64,000 bases of DNA from Sphingomonas sp. NFR15 (lineage in GTDB: Bacteria > Pseudomonadota > Alphaproteobacteria > Sphingomonadales > Sphingomonadaceae), in NCBI RefSeq assembly GCF_900103265.1, contig NZ_FMWX01000006.1, forward strand, positions 186,001 through 250,000. The letters run 5' to 3'. How positions within the stretch are numbered: the first letter of the stretch is position 1; every line of letters starts with the position of its first letter. Position numbers and translations under genes: made by a program. Positions 52,268 to 59,905 of the stretch are shown here, one piece after another. Below the pieces are notes generated by a model that saw only the letters and a program-made list of their open reading frames with translations, made no database searches and had not been told where the DNA came from.

Positions 52268-53170
52268 ATGTCCGAGCAACGTCCCTTCGTCGACGCCCAT
52301 GTCCACCTCTGGGATCTGGCGCATCTGCGCTATCCCTGGCTGACGCCGCCGTTCGCCGATGACGGCCCCAACGGCAGCGTCGAACCGATCGCGCGCACCT
52401 ATCTGCTCGACGATTACCTCGCCGATGCCGCCGGCTGGGACGTGCGCGGGATCGTCCATGTCGATGCCGGCGCCGATGCCGCCGATGCGCTCGCCGAGAC
52501 CGACTGGCTCCAGCGGATCGCTGATGGACGCGGCATGCCCAATGCGATCGTCGCCTTCGCCGCGCTCGACGATCCGGACGTTGATGCGCTGCTCGCCGCG
52601 CATGCGGCGCGCGCCAATGTTCGCGGTATCCGCCACATCGTCAACTGGCATGCCGACGCCCGGCGTACCTACACGCCCCGCGACGTGACGCGCGACGACG
52701 CCTGGGCCGCCGGCTTCGCGCTGCTGGGCAGCTACGGCCTCAGCTTCGATCTGCAAGCCTATGCCGGCCAGTTCCCCGGCCTCGCGCCCCTCATCGCGCG
52801 CCACCCGGAAATTTCGGTCATCATCAACCACATGGGGATGATGATCCCCGGCGAGGAAGCCGACTGGCGCGGCGGCATGGCCGCGCTGGCGGCGCTTCCC
52901 AACGTCTCGGTCAAGCTGTCGGGCATCGGCTTCAGCGACCGCCGCTGGACCGCGGGGCTCGCGCGCGACCAGATCCGCGGCGCGATCGACCTGTTCGGGA
53001 CCGACCGCGCGATGTTCGCGAGCGATTTCCCGACCGACAAATTGTTCGGCAGCTTCGCGCGGCACCTCGACACCTATGCCGACATCGTCGCCGATCTGAC
53101 CGCCGGGGAGCGCCACGCGCTGTTCGCCGGCAACGCCAATCGCATCTATCGACTGGGCCTGACGCTATGA
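52268..53170 (+). CDS. amidohydrolase family lactonase, L-rhamnono-lactonase (LRA2-like)
   Basis: 300 residues of the amidohydrolase-2 fold. FVDAHVHLWDLAHLRYPWL supplies the N-terminal HxH metal motif; VDAGADAADALAE, GIRHIVNW, VIINHMGMMIPG and MFASDFPTDKLFG follow. Members of this group hydrolyse sugar lactones; in this operon L-rhamnono-lactone is the expected substrate, linking the dehydrogenase and the dehydratase. AGGAG precedes the ATG. It overlaps rhaT by four bases (ATGA). Confidence 0.88.
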   Translation: MSEQRPFVDAHVHLWDLAHLRYPWLTPPFADDGPNGSVEPIARTYLLDDYLADAAGWDVRGIVHVDAGADAADALAETDWLQRIADGRGMPNAIVAFAALDDPDVDALLAAHAARANVRGIRHIVNWHADARRTYTPRDVTRDDAWAAGFALLGSYGLSFDLQAYAGQFPGLAPLIARHPEISVIINHMGMMIPGEEADWRGGMAALAALPNVSVKLSGIGFSDRRWTAGLARDQIRGAIDLFGTDRAMFASDFPTDKLFGSFARHLDTYADIVADLTAGERHALFAGNANRIYRLGLTL

Positions 53171-54234
53171 ACGGCAATCCCAACCCGCTGATCGGCGTAC
53201 TCTACCACTGGCTCGGCGGGTTCGCCTCGGCGACCTTCTACGTGCCCTATCGTGGCGTGAAGCGGTGGTCCTGGGAGATCTACTGGCTGACCGGGGGCGT
53301 CTTCTCGTGGCTGATCGCGCCGTGGTTCTTCGCATCGCTGCAGACCAACGATCTGCTCGGCGTGCTCGGGCAGGCGCCGCTGCCGACCTTGCTGTGGCCG
53401 GTGGTGTTCGGGCTGCTCTGGGGGTTCGGCGGGCTGACCTATGGGCTGACGATGCGCTATCTCGGCCTGTCGCTCGGCATGGCGGTGGTGCTCGGGCTGT
53501 GCACCTTGTTCGGCACGCTGATCCCGCCGCTCGTCCAGGGGGATTTCGCGGCCAAGCTGCTCGACACCGCGTCCGGGCGGATCGTGCTGCTCGGCCTTGC
53601 CATCACGCTCGCGGGGATCGCCACGGTCGCGCTCGCCGGCGCGCGCAAGGACGCGGCGCTGAGCGATGCGGAAAAGGCTGCGACCGTGGCCGAGTTCGAC
53701 TTCCGCAAGGGCGTCGCGGTTGCGATCTTTTCGGGTGTCATGTCCTCCTGCTTCGCGTTCGGGCTGGCGGCGGGCGAGCCGATCAAGGCGATCTCCGCCG
53801 CCGCCGGCACCGGCCCGCTGTGGACCGGGCTGCCGATCCTGTGCCTGGTGATGTTCGGCGGGCTGGTCACCAACGGGCTGTGGTGCGCGTGGCTGATCGT
53901 GAAGAACCGCAGCGCCGGCCAGTGGCTCGGGCGCGGTACGGTCGCGGCGGGCGCGCCGCTCGGGCTCAACTACCTGCTCTCGGCGCTCGCCGGGACGATG
54001 TGGTATTTCCAGTTCTTCTTCTACACGATGGGCGAAAGCCAGATGGGCCGGTTCGGCTTTTCGAGCTGGACGCTGCACATGGCGAGCATCATCATTTTCG
54101 GCACCTTGTGGGGCTTCGCCTTCAAGGAATGGAAAGCCGCCGCGCCGCGCGTCAGGGCGATGGTGTGGACCGGCATCGGCCTGCTCGTGTTCGCGACGGT
54201 GGTGATCGGCTACGGCAACAGCCTGGGGGGATGA
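53167..54234 (+). CDS. rhaT: L-rhamnose-proton symporter
   Basis: 355 residues with about ten hydrophobic helices. RhaT features: GGFASATFYVPYRGVKRWSWEIYW at the N-terminus, GFGGLTYGLTMRYLGLSLGMA, GVMSSCFAFGLAAGEPI, and YFQFFFYTMGESQMG...SWTLHMASIIIFGTLWG. It imports L-rhamnose across the inner membrane with a proton. It is the last gene of the + strand rhamnose operon, facing a repeat and a convergent hydrolase gene. Confidence 0.95.
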   Translation: MNGNPNPLIGVLYHWLGGFASATFYVPYRGVKRWSWEIYWLTGGVFSWLIAPWFFASLQTNDLLGVLGQAPLPTLLWPVVFGLLWGFGGLTYGLTMRYLGLSLGMAVVLGLCTLFGTLIPPLVQGDFAAKLLDTASGRIVLLGLAITLAGIATVALAGARKDAALSDAEKAATVAEFDFRKGVAVAIFSGVMSSCFAFGLAAGEPIKAISAAAGTGPLWTGLPILCLVMFGGLVTNGLWCAWLIVKNRSAGQWLGRGTVAAGAPLGLNYLLSALAGTMWYFQFFFYTMGESQMGRFGFSSWTLHMASIIIFGTLWGFAFKEWKAAAPRVRAMVWTGIGLLVFATVVIGYGNSLGG

Positions 54235-54244
54235 GCGTGCCCTA

Positions 54245-54327
54245 CCGTTCGCACTGAGCGAAGTCGAAGTGCGGGCCCCAGGCGAATCGCAGGTGGCACG
54301 TGCTTCGACTTCGCTCAGCACGAACGG
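54245..54327. repeat. CCGTTCG-family inverted repeat, copy 10
   Basis: The left arm 54245-54272 (CCGTTCGCACTGAGCGAAGT...) and right arm 54300-54327 (GTGCTTCGACTTCGCTCAGC...) are near-complementary over 28 bases with a 27-base loop. It lies at the convergent junction of rhaT and the SGNH hydrolase gene. Confidence 0.85.
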
Positions 54328-54346
54328 GTTGAGGGGGCGCGTTGGG

Positions 54347-55528
54347 CTACCGCAGCAGCTTGAGGTCGATCGCCGCCGCCATCGCGGTGAAGCCCGCGTC
54401 GTTCGGGTGGAGCGCGTCGCCGCTGTCATACGCCTTGGCGAACCGATCGGGATCGGCCGGATCGGCGACCGCCTTGGCCATATCGACATAACCGTCGGCG
54501 ACGGTGTTGGTGCGAATCCAGGTGTTGACCTGCTTGCGCACCGCCTCGCCCTCAGCGCCCCAATAGCCCGCGCCCTTGTACGGCAGGATCGTCGCGAAGA
54601 TCACCTTCACGCCCTTGTCGTGCGCGCGCGCGACCATCTGGCGATAGCCGCCGGTAAGATCGGCGACAGTCGGCAGCGGCGTCTTGCGCGCGGTCGCGCC
54701 GCCGATGTCGTTGACGCCTTCGAGCACGATGACGTGTGACACGCCGGGGATTGACAGCACATCGCGGTCGAAGCGCGCGAGCGCGTTGTTGCCCGCGCCC
54801 TCGGCCAGCACGCGGTTGCCGCTGATGCCGAGGTTGGCGACGCCGACGCTGGTGCGCCCCGCTTTCTGCAACCGCTCGGCGAGCTGATCGGGCCAGCGCG
54901 TGTCGGCGTCGGCGGTGGCGCGCACCCCGTCGGTGATCGAATCGCCGAACGCGACCACGGTCGATCCGCGCTGCGGCGTGTCGACGTCGATCGCGTCGAT
55001 CACCATCCGCTGGGTGAACTTGGTCGCGCCGTCGAGCGTCGCCGCGCCGGTCTGGTCGCCCGCCGCGATCCACGCGGTCGCCGCGGCATAGCCGTGGACG
55101 GTCGGATCGGGCGCGCCTTGCGGGAAATACAGGCTGATCGCGACATGCGCGAGCGGCGCGACGCGCAGCGCGATCGGATCGCTCACCAGCGGCGCGCGAT
55201 CGGGAATGGTCGGCGCGGCGACGCCGTCGAAGGTGACCGCGCGGTCGCTGCCGGGCACGATCTTGCCGCTCGCATCGACCAGCGCGACATGAACGCTGCC
55301 GAGCTTGAGCGCGCTCGCCGACAGTTCGTTGGTCAGCCGCAGCCTTATGCGCGTGCCGCCGCTGCTGATCCGTACCACCTGGCGCAGCGTCCGCCCGGTC
55401 AGGTCGGGCAGGTCGCCGGGTTTGCCCGGACTCTGCGGCGCGACCGCCCAACTCCGCGACCAGGCGGCGACGCCCGGCGTGGGCAGCGCGAGCGCGGCGA
55501 CGATCAGCAACGGCAGGCTGGCTTTCAT
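54347..55528 (-). CDS. secreted SGNH/GDSL hydrolase
   Basis: 393 residues. Signal peptide about 1-22 (SLPLLIVAALALPTPGVAA). An N-terminal beta-rich domain (about 25-180) precedes the SGNH domain with VVAFGDSITDGVRA (nucleophile serine), GISGNRVL, VLEGVNDIGG and GDALHPNDAGF (Asp-His). This two-part layout is shared by secreted carbohydrate esterases. In this setting, deacetylation of pectic oligosaccharides is plausible but unproven. It lies on the minus strand behind rhaM, separated by a repeat element. Confidence 0.85.
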   Translation of the reverse strand: MKASLPLLIVAALALPTPGVAAWSRSWAVAPQSPGKPGDLPDLTGRTLRQVVRISSGGTRIRLRLTNELSASALKLGSVHVALVDASGKIVPGSDRAVTFDGVAAPTIPDRAPLVSDPIALRVAPLAHVAISLYFPQGAPDPTVHGYAAATAWIAAGDQTGAATLDGATKFTQRMVIDAIDVDTPQRGSTVVAFGDSITDGVRATADADTRWPDQLAERLQKAGRTSVGVANLGISGNRVLAEGAGNNALARFDRDVLSIPGVSHVIVLEGVNDIGGATARKTPLPTVADLTGGYRQMVARAHDKGVKVIFATILPYKGAGYWGAEGEAVRKQVNTWIRTNTVADGYVDMAKAVADPADPDRFAKAYDSGDALHPNDAGFTAMAAAIDLKLLR

Positions 55529-55616
55529 GGCAATCTCCTCAAGGGCGCGGGTAGGGATATGCTCGCTTCAGGCGGGATCTTTGCGAAGGCCGCCGAACGC
55601 GTATCGTATCGTGTTT

Positions 55617-55696
55617 TCCCGCGGAAGCGGGAACCCAGAGCCAAGCAAACACCGATGTGCGGCTCTTGGGACTCTGGACTCCCGCATGCGCGGGAG
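55617..55696. repeat. paired-hairpin repeat element (TCCCGC type)
   Basis: TCCCGC-GGAA-GCGGGA (55617-55632) and CTCCCGC-ATGC-GCGGGAG (55679-55696) are two hairpins whose inner flanks CCCAGAGCCAA and CTTGGGACTCTGG are themselves loosely complementary, so the whole can fold as one larger palindrome. It is a different family from the CCGTTCG repeats and lies between rhaM and the SGNH hydrolase gene (gap 55529-55727). Confidence 0.8.
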
Positions 55697-55727
55697 AACA
55701 AGAAGCGGCTTTCGCATACGTTTTGAG

Positions 55728-56042
55728 TCAGGCGTGGTGGAAGATCAGCGGCAGCGGCCATTCGCGCGGGCGGTTGTCGGCCTCGACCTCCATCAGCGGC
55801 GCCATGTAATCCCACCACCGCTTCATCACCGGATGATCGGGCAGCGTGTCGCGGGCATTGTCCTCGGTCAGCTTGAGCACCGCGAACAGGCTCAGCGTCG
55901 CCTCGTCGAGGAAGATCGAATAATCATAAATCCCGCTCGCGGTGAGCAGCGCGGAGAGTTCGGGCCAGATCGCGTCGTGGCGCGCGCGATACTCGTCGAC
56001 CACGCCGGGCTTGAGCTGCATCCTGAAGGCGTGGATCGACAT
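55728..56042 (-). CDS. rhaM: L-rhamnose mutarotase
   Basis: 104 residues, the normal size. Interconverts alpha and beta anomers of L-rhamnose. HAFRMQLKPGVVDEYRARHDAIWPEL, NYSIF-like YDYSIFLDE and the C-terminal MKRWWDYMAPLMEV plus WPLPLIFHH are hallmark RhaM blocks. It follows rhaT and the lactonase in the same region, although on the opposite strand, and is divergent from the GntR regulator gene. Confidence 0.95.
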   Translation of the reverse strand: MSIHAFRMQLKPGVVDEYRARHDAIWPELSALLTASGIYDYSIFLDEATLSLFAVLKLTEDNARDTLPDHPVMKRWWDYMAPLMEVEADNRPREWPLPLIFHHA

Positions 56043-56163
56043 GCGCGTCCTCTCTCCGATCGTTGACGCGCTATCCTACGGCGGCGCGCGCCGGTCAACG
56101 CGTCCGCGCCGATCTCGACAGCGCCGATGGTTGGGAGCATGAGCGCGCGAGGGGAGAGACGGC

Positions 56164-56880
56164 GTGACCGAAAGACCAAGCGCGGGGGCGGCTCCGCGGA
56201 TTCATACCAGCATCGCGCGCGATCTCGGCGTCGCGATCGTCAGCGGCCAGTATCAGCCCGGCGCGGTGCTGCCCGGCGAGATCGAGTTCAGCGCGCAGCT
56301 CAAGGTCTCGCGCAGCGCCTATCGCGAGGCGGTGCGGATGCTCGCCGCCAAGGGGCTGGTCGAGAGCCGCACCAAGACCGGCACCCGCGTCAGCGAACGC
56401 GCGCGCTGGAACATGCTCGATCCCGAGGTGCTCGCCTGGGCGTTCGTCAACGAGCCGCCCGAACCGTTCGTGCGCAGCCTGTTCGAGATGCGGCTGATCG
56501 TCGAGCCGGCCGCCGCCGCGCTGGCGGCGGTACGCCGCACCGAGCCGCAGCTCGCGCGGATGCGGCAGGCGCTGGAGGATATGGGGCGGCACGGCCTCGG
56601 CACGCCGGAGGGGCGGCAGGCCGACCAGGATTTCCACAGCGCCATCCTGCTCGCGACCGGCAACGAACCGCTCGCGGCCCTGTCGAGCACGATCACCGCG
56701 GCGGTGCGCTGGACCACCGCGTTCAAATACCGGAAGAACGCGGTGCCGCGCGACCCGCTCGACGATCATGGCGCGGTGTTCGCGGCGATCGCGGCGGGCG
56801 ACGCCGCCCGCGCGCGTGAGGCGATGACCGCGCTGGTTTCGCTCGCGCTCGAGGACACGAGCACGGTGCTGGGCGAGTGA
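56164..56880 (+). CDS. GntR-family (FadR subgroup, FCD) regulator, probable uronate regulator
   Basis: 238 residues: N-terminal winged helix (about 10-80, LGVAIVSGQYQPGAVLPGE, LKVSRSAYREAVRMLAAKGLV) and a C-terminal FCD domain with metal-type residues in DQDFHSAILLATGN and DDHGAVFAAIAAGD. The GTG at 56164 follows GGGGAGAGA. Located just before uxaA, transporter and uxaC, it is likely the ExuR/UxuR-type repressor of galacturonate genes. Two copies of ACTCAGAYAAT lie in front of uxaA and the transporter gene and may be its operators. Confidence 0.9.
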   Translation: MTERPSAGAAPRIHTSIARDLGVAIVSGQYQPGAVLPGEIEFSAQLKVSRSAYREAVRMLAAKGLVESRTKTGTRVSERARWNMLDPEVLAWAFVNEPPEPFVRSLFEMRLIVEPAAAALAAVRRTEPQLARMRQALEDMGRHGLGTPEGRQADQDFHSAILLATGNEPLAALSSTITAAVRWTTAFKYRKNAVPRDPLDDHGAVFAAIAAGDAARAREAMTALVSLALEDTSTVLGE

Positions 56881-56911
56881 CGCCGGCTTGAAAAAGCCAG
56901 GCGCGTCTATT

Positions 56912-56922
56912 ACTCAGACAAT
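56912..56922 (+). promoter_or_regulatory. candidate GntR operator upstream of uxaA
   Basis: ACTCAGACAAT, flanked by CTATT (56907-56911) and AATAG (56920-56924), overlaps the -10 position of a possible promoter (TTGAAA at 56888-56893, TACTCA at 56911-56916). The same 11-mer with one change occurs inverted at 58450-58460. Confidence 0.5.
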
Positions 56923-56933
56923 AGAGGTGTGAA

Positions 56934-58412
56934 ATGCGAGCGATCAAGGTTGACCCGCGCGACGATGTCGCGGTGGCGATGGAAGCGTTGCCGGCGGGCG
57001 ATCTCGTCACGGTCGGCGGTGTGGACGTGCGGCTGGCCGAGGATATTCCCGCCGGCCATAAATTTGCCGTGACACCGGTAACAGCCGGGCGGCCGGTGCT
57101 GCGCTATGGCTTCCCGATCGGAACCGCGCGCGCGGACATCGCGCCGGGCGCGCATGTCCACACGCACAATGTCGCGACCGCGCTCGCCACCGCCGGCGCG
57201 TACCGCTACGCGCCCGTCGCGGCCGCGCCCGCGGCCGCGCCGAGCGCGCGCACGTTCGAAGGCTATCTCCGCGCCGACGGATCGGTGGGGACGCGCAACG
57301 AGATCTGGATCATCCCCTCGGTCGGCTGCGTCGGGCGCACGGCGGAGCGGCTCGCCGCGCGCGCCGGGGGCGATCTGCCCGCCGGGGTCGACGGCGTCGT
57401 CGCCTTCCCGCATCCGTTCGGCTGCTCGCAGCTCGGCGACGATCTCGCCGGCACGACGCGCGTGCTCGCGGCGCTCGCCTGCCACCCCAATGCCGGCGGC
57501 GTGCTGCTGCTTGGCCTCGGCTGCGAATCGAACCAGCTCAGCGGCATGCTCGAACTGATCCCGCCCGAACGGCGCGACCGGATCCGCGTGGTCGGCGCGC
57601 AGGCGTCCGCCGATGAAATGGCCGAAGGACTGGCCGCGATCGCCGAACTGGTCGCGCTCGCCGCGCGGGACCGGCGCAGCACGGTGCCGCTCTCCGCGCT
57701 CACGCTCGGGGTGAAGTGCGGCGGCTCGGACGGGTTGAGCGGCCTCACCGCCAATCCGGTGATCGGCCGCATCGCCGACCGCGTCGGCGATGCTGGCGGG
57801 CGCGTGCTGCTCACCGAAATCCCCGAGATCTTCGGTGCGGAGCAATTGCTGATGGATCGCTGCACCAGCCGCGAGACATTCGACGCGCTGGTCTCGCTGG
57901 TCAACGGCTTCAAGGACTATTTCGTCCGCAACGGCGAGCCGGTCTCCGAAAACCCCAGCCCCGGCAACATCCGGGGCGGCATCACCACGCTGGAGGAAAA
58001 GTCGCTCGGCGCGGTGCAGAAGGGCGGGCACGTTCCCGTCACGGACGTGCTGCCCTATGCCGGGCGCGTGCGCCGCGCCGGGCTGACCTTGCTGGAGGCA
58101 CCGGGCAACGACGCCGTCTCGACCACCGCGCTCGCGGCCGCGGGGGCGACGATGACCCTGTTCTCGACCGGGCGCGGCACGCCGCTCGGCAGCCCGGTGC
58201 CGACCGTCAAGATCGCCTCCAACGCGGCGCTCGCGGCGGCCAAGCCGGGCTGGATCGATTTCGACGCGGGCGCCGTGCTCGACGATGGTCTCGACGTCGC
58301 CGCCGACCGGCTGCTCGACCGGATCGTCGCGATCGCCTCGGGCGCGCGCACCCGCAATGAGGTCAACGAGGAACGCGCCATCGCGATCTGGAAGCGCGGT
58401 GTGACGCTGTAG
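56934..58412 (+). CDS. uxaA: altronate dehydratase
   Basis: Dehydrates D-altronate to 2-keto-3-deoxygluconate. 492 residues, full length. An N-terminal SAF domain (about 1-90: MRAIKVDPRDDVAVAMEALPAG, DIPAGHKFAVT, AHVHTHN) is joined to the large C-terminal domain with RADGSVGTRNEIWIIPSVGC, FPHPFGCSQLGDD, GVLLLGLGCESNQ, LTLGVKCGGSDG and NPSPGNIRGGITTLEEKSLG. The start at 56934 follows AGAGGTGTGAA. The UxaC product must first be reduced before UxaA can act; the reductase is encoded at 61315-62763. Confidence 0.95.
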   Translation: MRAIKVDPRDDVAVAMEALPAGDLVTVGGVDVRLAEDIPAGHKFAVTPVTAGRPVLRYGFPIGTARADIAPGAHVHTHNVATALATAGAYRYAPVAAAPAAAPSARTFEGYLRADGSVGTRNEIWIIPSVGCVGRTAERLAARAGGDLPAGVDGVVAFPHPFGCSQLGDDLAGTTRVLAALACHPNAGGVLLLGLGCESNQLSGMLELIPPERRDRIRVVGAQASADEMAEGLAAIAELVALAARDRRSTVPLSALTLGVKCGGSDGLSGLTANPVIGRIADRVGDAGGRVLLTEIPEIFGAEQLLMDRCTSRETFDALVSLVNGFKDYFVRNGEPVSENPSPGNIRGGITTLEEKSLGAVQKGGHVPVTDVLPYAGRVRRAGLTLLEAPGNDAVSTTALAAAGATMTLFSTGRGTPLGSPVPTVKIASNAALAAAKPGWIDFDAGAVLDDGLDVAADRLLDRIVAIASGARTRNEVNEERAIAIWKRGVTL

Positions 58413-58449
58413 CCCAAGGCAAAGCGGCTATACATGTCCCGGAAACCGC

Positions 58450-58460
58450 ATTATCTGAGT
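58450..58460 (-). promoter_or_regulatory. candidate GntR operator upstream of the hexuronate transporter gene
   Basis: The minus strand reads ACTCAGATAAT, ten of eleven bases identical to the site before uxaA. It lies about 50 bases upstream of the transporter start codon, in a short gap that would otherwise have no obvious role. Confidence 0.5.
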
Positions 58461-58512
58461 CGCAATTCCACATCATGAAAGCATGCCGGTAGATCATGCG
58501 AAGGGGAGAGCG

Positions 58513-59820
58513 ATGACGGCAGCCGACGCGGAAAAACTGACACCGGTGTCTCATCCGACGCCCCCGAGCGGCCGCTATCGCTGGGTGATCTGCGGGCTGT
58601 TGTTCGCCGTCACCGCGATCAATTACGTCGATCGCCAGATGATCGGCGTGCTCAAGCCCGTGCTGGCGAGCGATCTGCACTGGTCCGAGATCGACTATGC
58701 CAATGTCGTCTTCTGGTTCCAGGCGGCCTATGCGATCGGCTATATCGGTTTCGGCCGCTTCGTCGACGTGGTCGGCGCGCGCGTGGGCTATGCGGTCGCC
58801 TTCGCGATCTGGACCGCCGCGCACATCGCGCACGGCGCCGTCAACACGATCACCCAGTTCGCGATCGCGCGCTTCGCGCTCGGCATCGGCGAATCGGGCA
58901 ACTTCCCGGTCGCGATCCGCGCCGTCACCGAATGGTTCCCGGCGCGCGAACGTGCCTTCGCGATCGGCGTGTTCAACGCGGGATCGAACGTCGGCGCGAT
59001 CGTCACGCCGCTGCTGGTGCCGTGGCTGGTCGCGCTATACGCCGGCAACTGGCGGCCGGCGTTCGTCATCACCGGCGTCGTCAGCCTGATATGGCTGGTC
59101 GCGTGGGTGATCCTGTACCGCTCGCCCGCGAAACACGCGCGCGTCTCCCCCGAGGAGCGCGCCTGGATCGAGCAGGATCCCGCCGATCCGACCACGCCGA
59201 TGCGCTGGCGCGACATCGTGCGGTTCCGCGAGACCTGGGCCTATGCGGCGGCCAAGTTCTGCATCGATCCGGTCTGGTGGTTCTATCTGTTCTGGCTGCC
59301 GGGGTATCTCGGCGAACGCTATCACCTCGATCTCAAATCGTTCGGGCCGCCGCTGGTCGCGGTATATCTGATGTCGGATATCGGTTCGGTCGCGGGCGGC
59401 TGGCTGTCGGGCCGGATGATGAAGGCGGGCTGGAGCGTCAACGCGGCGCGCAAGACGACGATGCTGATCTGCGCCTGCGCGATCCTGCCGATCTTCGCGG
59501 TGCAATCTGTCGATAATCTCTGGGTGGCGGTGTTCATCATCGGTCTGGCGACCGCCGGGCACCAGGCGTTTTCGGCGAACCTCTACACCCTGCCGTCCGA
59601 TCTGTTCCCGCGATCGGCGGTCGGATCGGTGATCGGCATCGGCGGCGCGATCGGCGGGGTCGGGGGCATGCTGTTCTCGCTCTATGTCGGCCGCGTGCTT
59701 CAGGAGCTTGGCAGTTACGCGCCGATCTTCCTCGTCGCCGCCGCCGCCTATTTCGTCGCGCTGCTGATCGTGCAGGTGCTGTCGCCACGGCTCGCCCGCG
59801 TGACGATCGAGGCCGCATGA
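58513..59820 (+). CDS. exuT: MFS transporter, hexuronate (ExuT) type
   Basis: 435 residues with twelve membrane segments of the anion:cation symporter group. RYRWVICGLLFAVTAINYVDRQMIG is the first helix with the family NYxDR motif; FALGIGESGNFPVAIRAVTEWFPARERAFAIG, DPVWWFYLFWLPGYL and TLPSDLFPRSAVGSVIG follow. It is expected to import galacturonate or glucuronate. The ATG at 58513 follows AAGGGGAG; an in-frame ATG ten codons earlier is less likely. A palindrome GACACCGGTGTC lies within the first codons (58539-58550). Confidence 0.9.
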   Translation: MTAADAEKLTPVSHPTPPSGRYRWVICGLLFAVTAINYVDRQMIGVLKPVLASDLHWSEIDYANVVFWFQAAYAIGYIGFGRFVDVVGARVGYAVAFAIWTAAHIAHGAVNTITQFAIARFALGIGESGNFPVAIRAVTEWFPARERAFAIGVFNAGSNVGAIVTPLLVPWLVALYAGNWRPAFVITGVVSLIWLVAWVILYRSPAKHARVSPEERAWIEQDPADPTTPMRWRDIVRFRETWAYAAAKFCIDPVWWFYLFWLPGYLGERYHLDLKSFGPPLVAVYLMSDIGSVAGGWLSGRMMKAGWSVNAARKTTMLICACAILPIFAVQSVDNLWVAVFIIGLATAGHQAFSANLYTLPSDLFPRSAVGSVIGIGGAIGGVGGMLFSLYVGRVLQELGSYAPIFLVAAAAYFVALLIVQVLSPRLARVTIEAA

Positions 59821-59905
59821 AATTGGTCAGACACCGCTCTTCCCGCGCCGCGCCCGCGCGGGTAAGGCTTGCCCATCGCTCTCCCGTATCGGACCTGTCG
59901 CCCGC

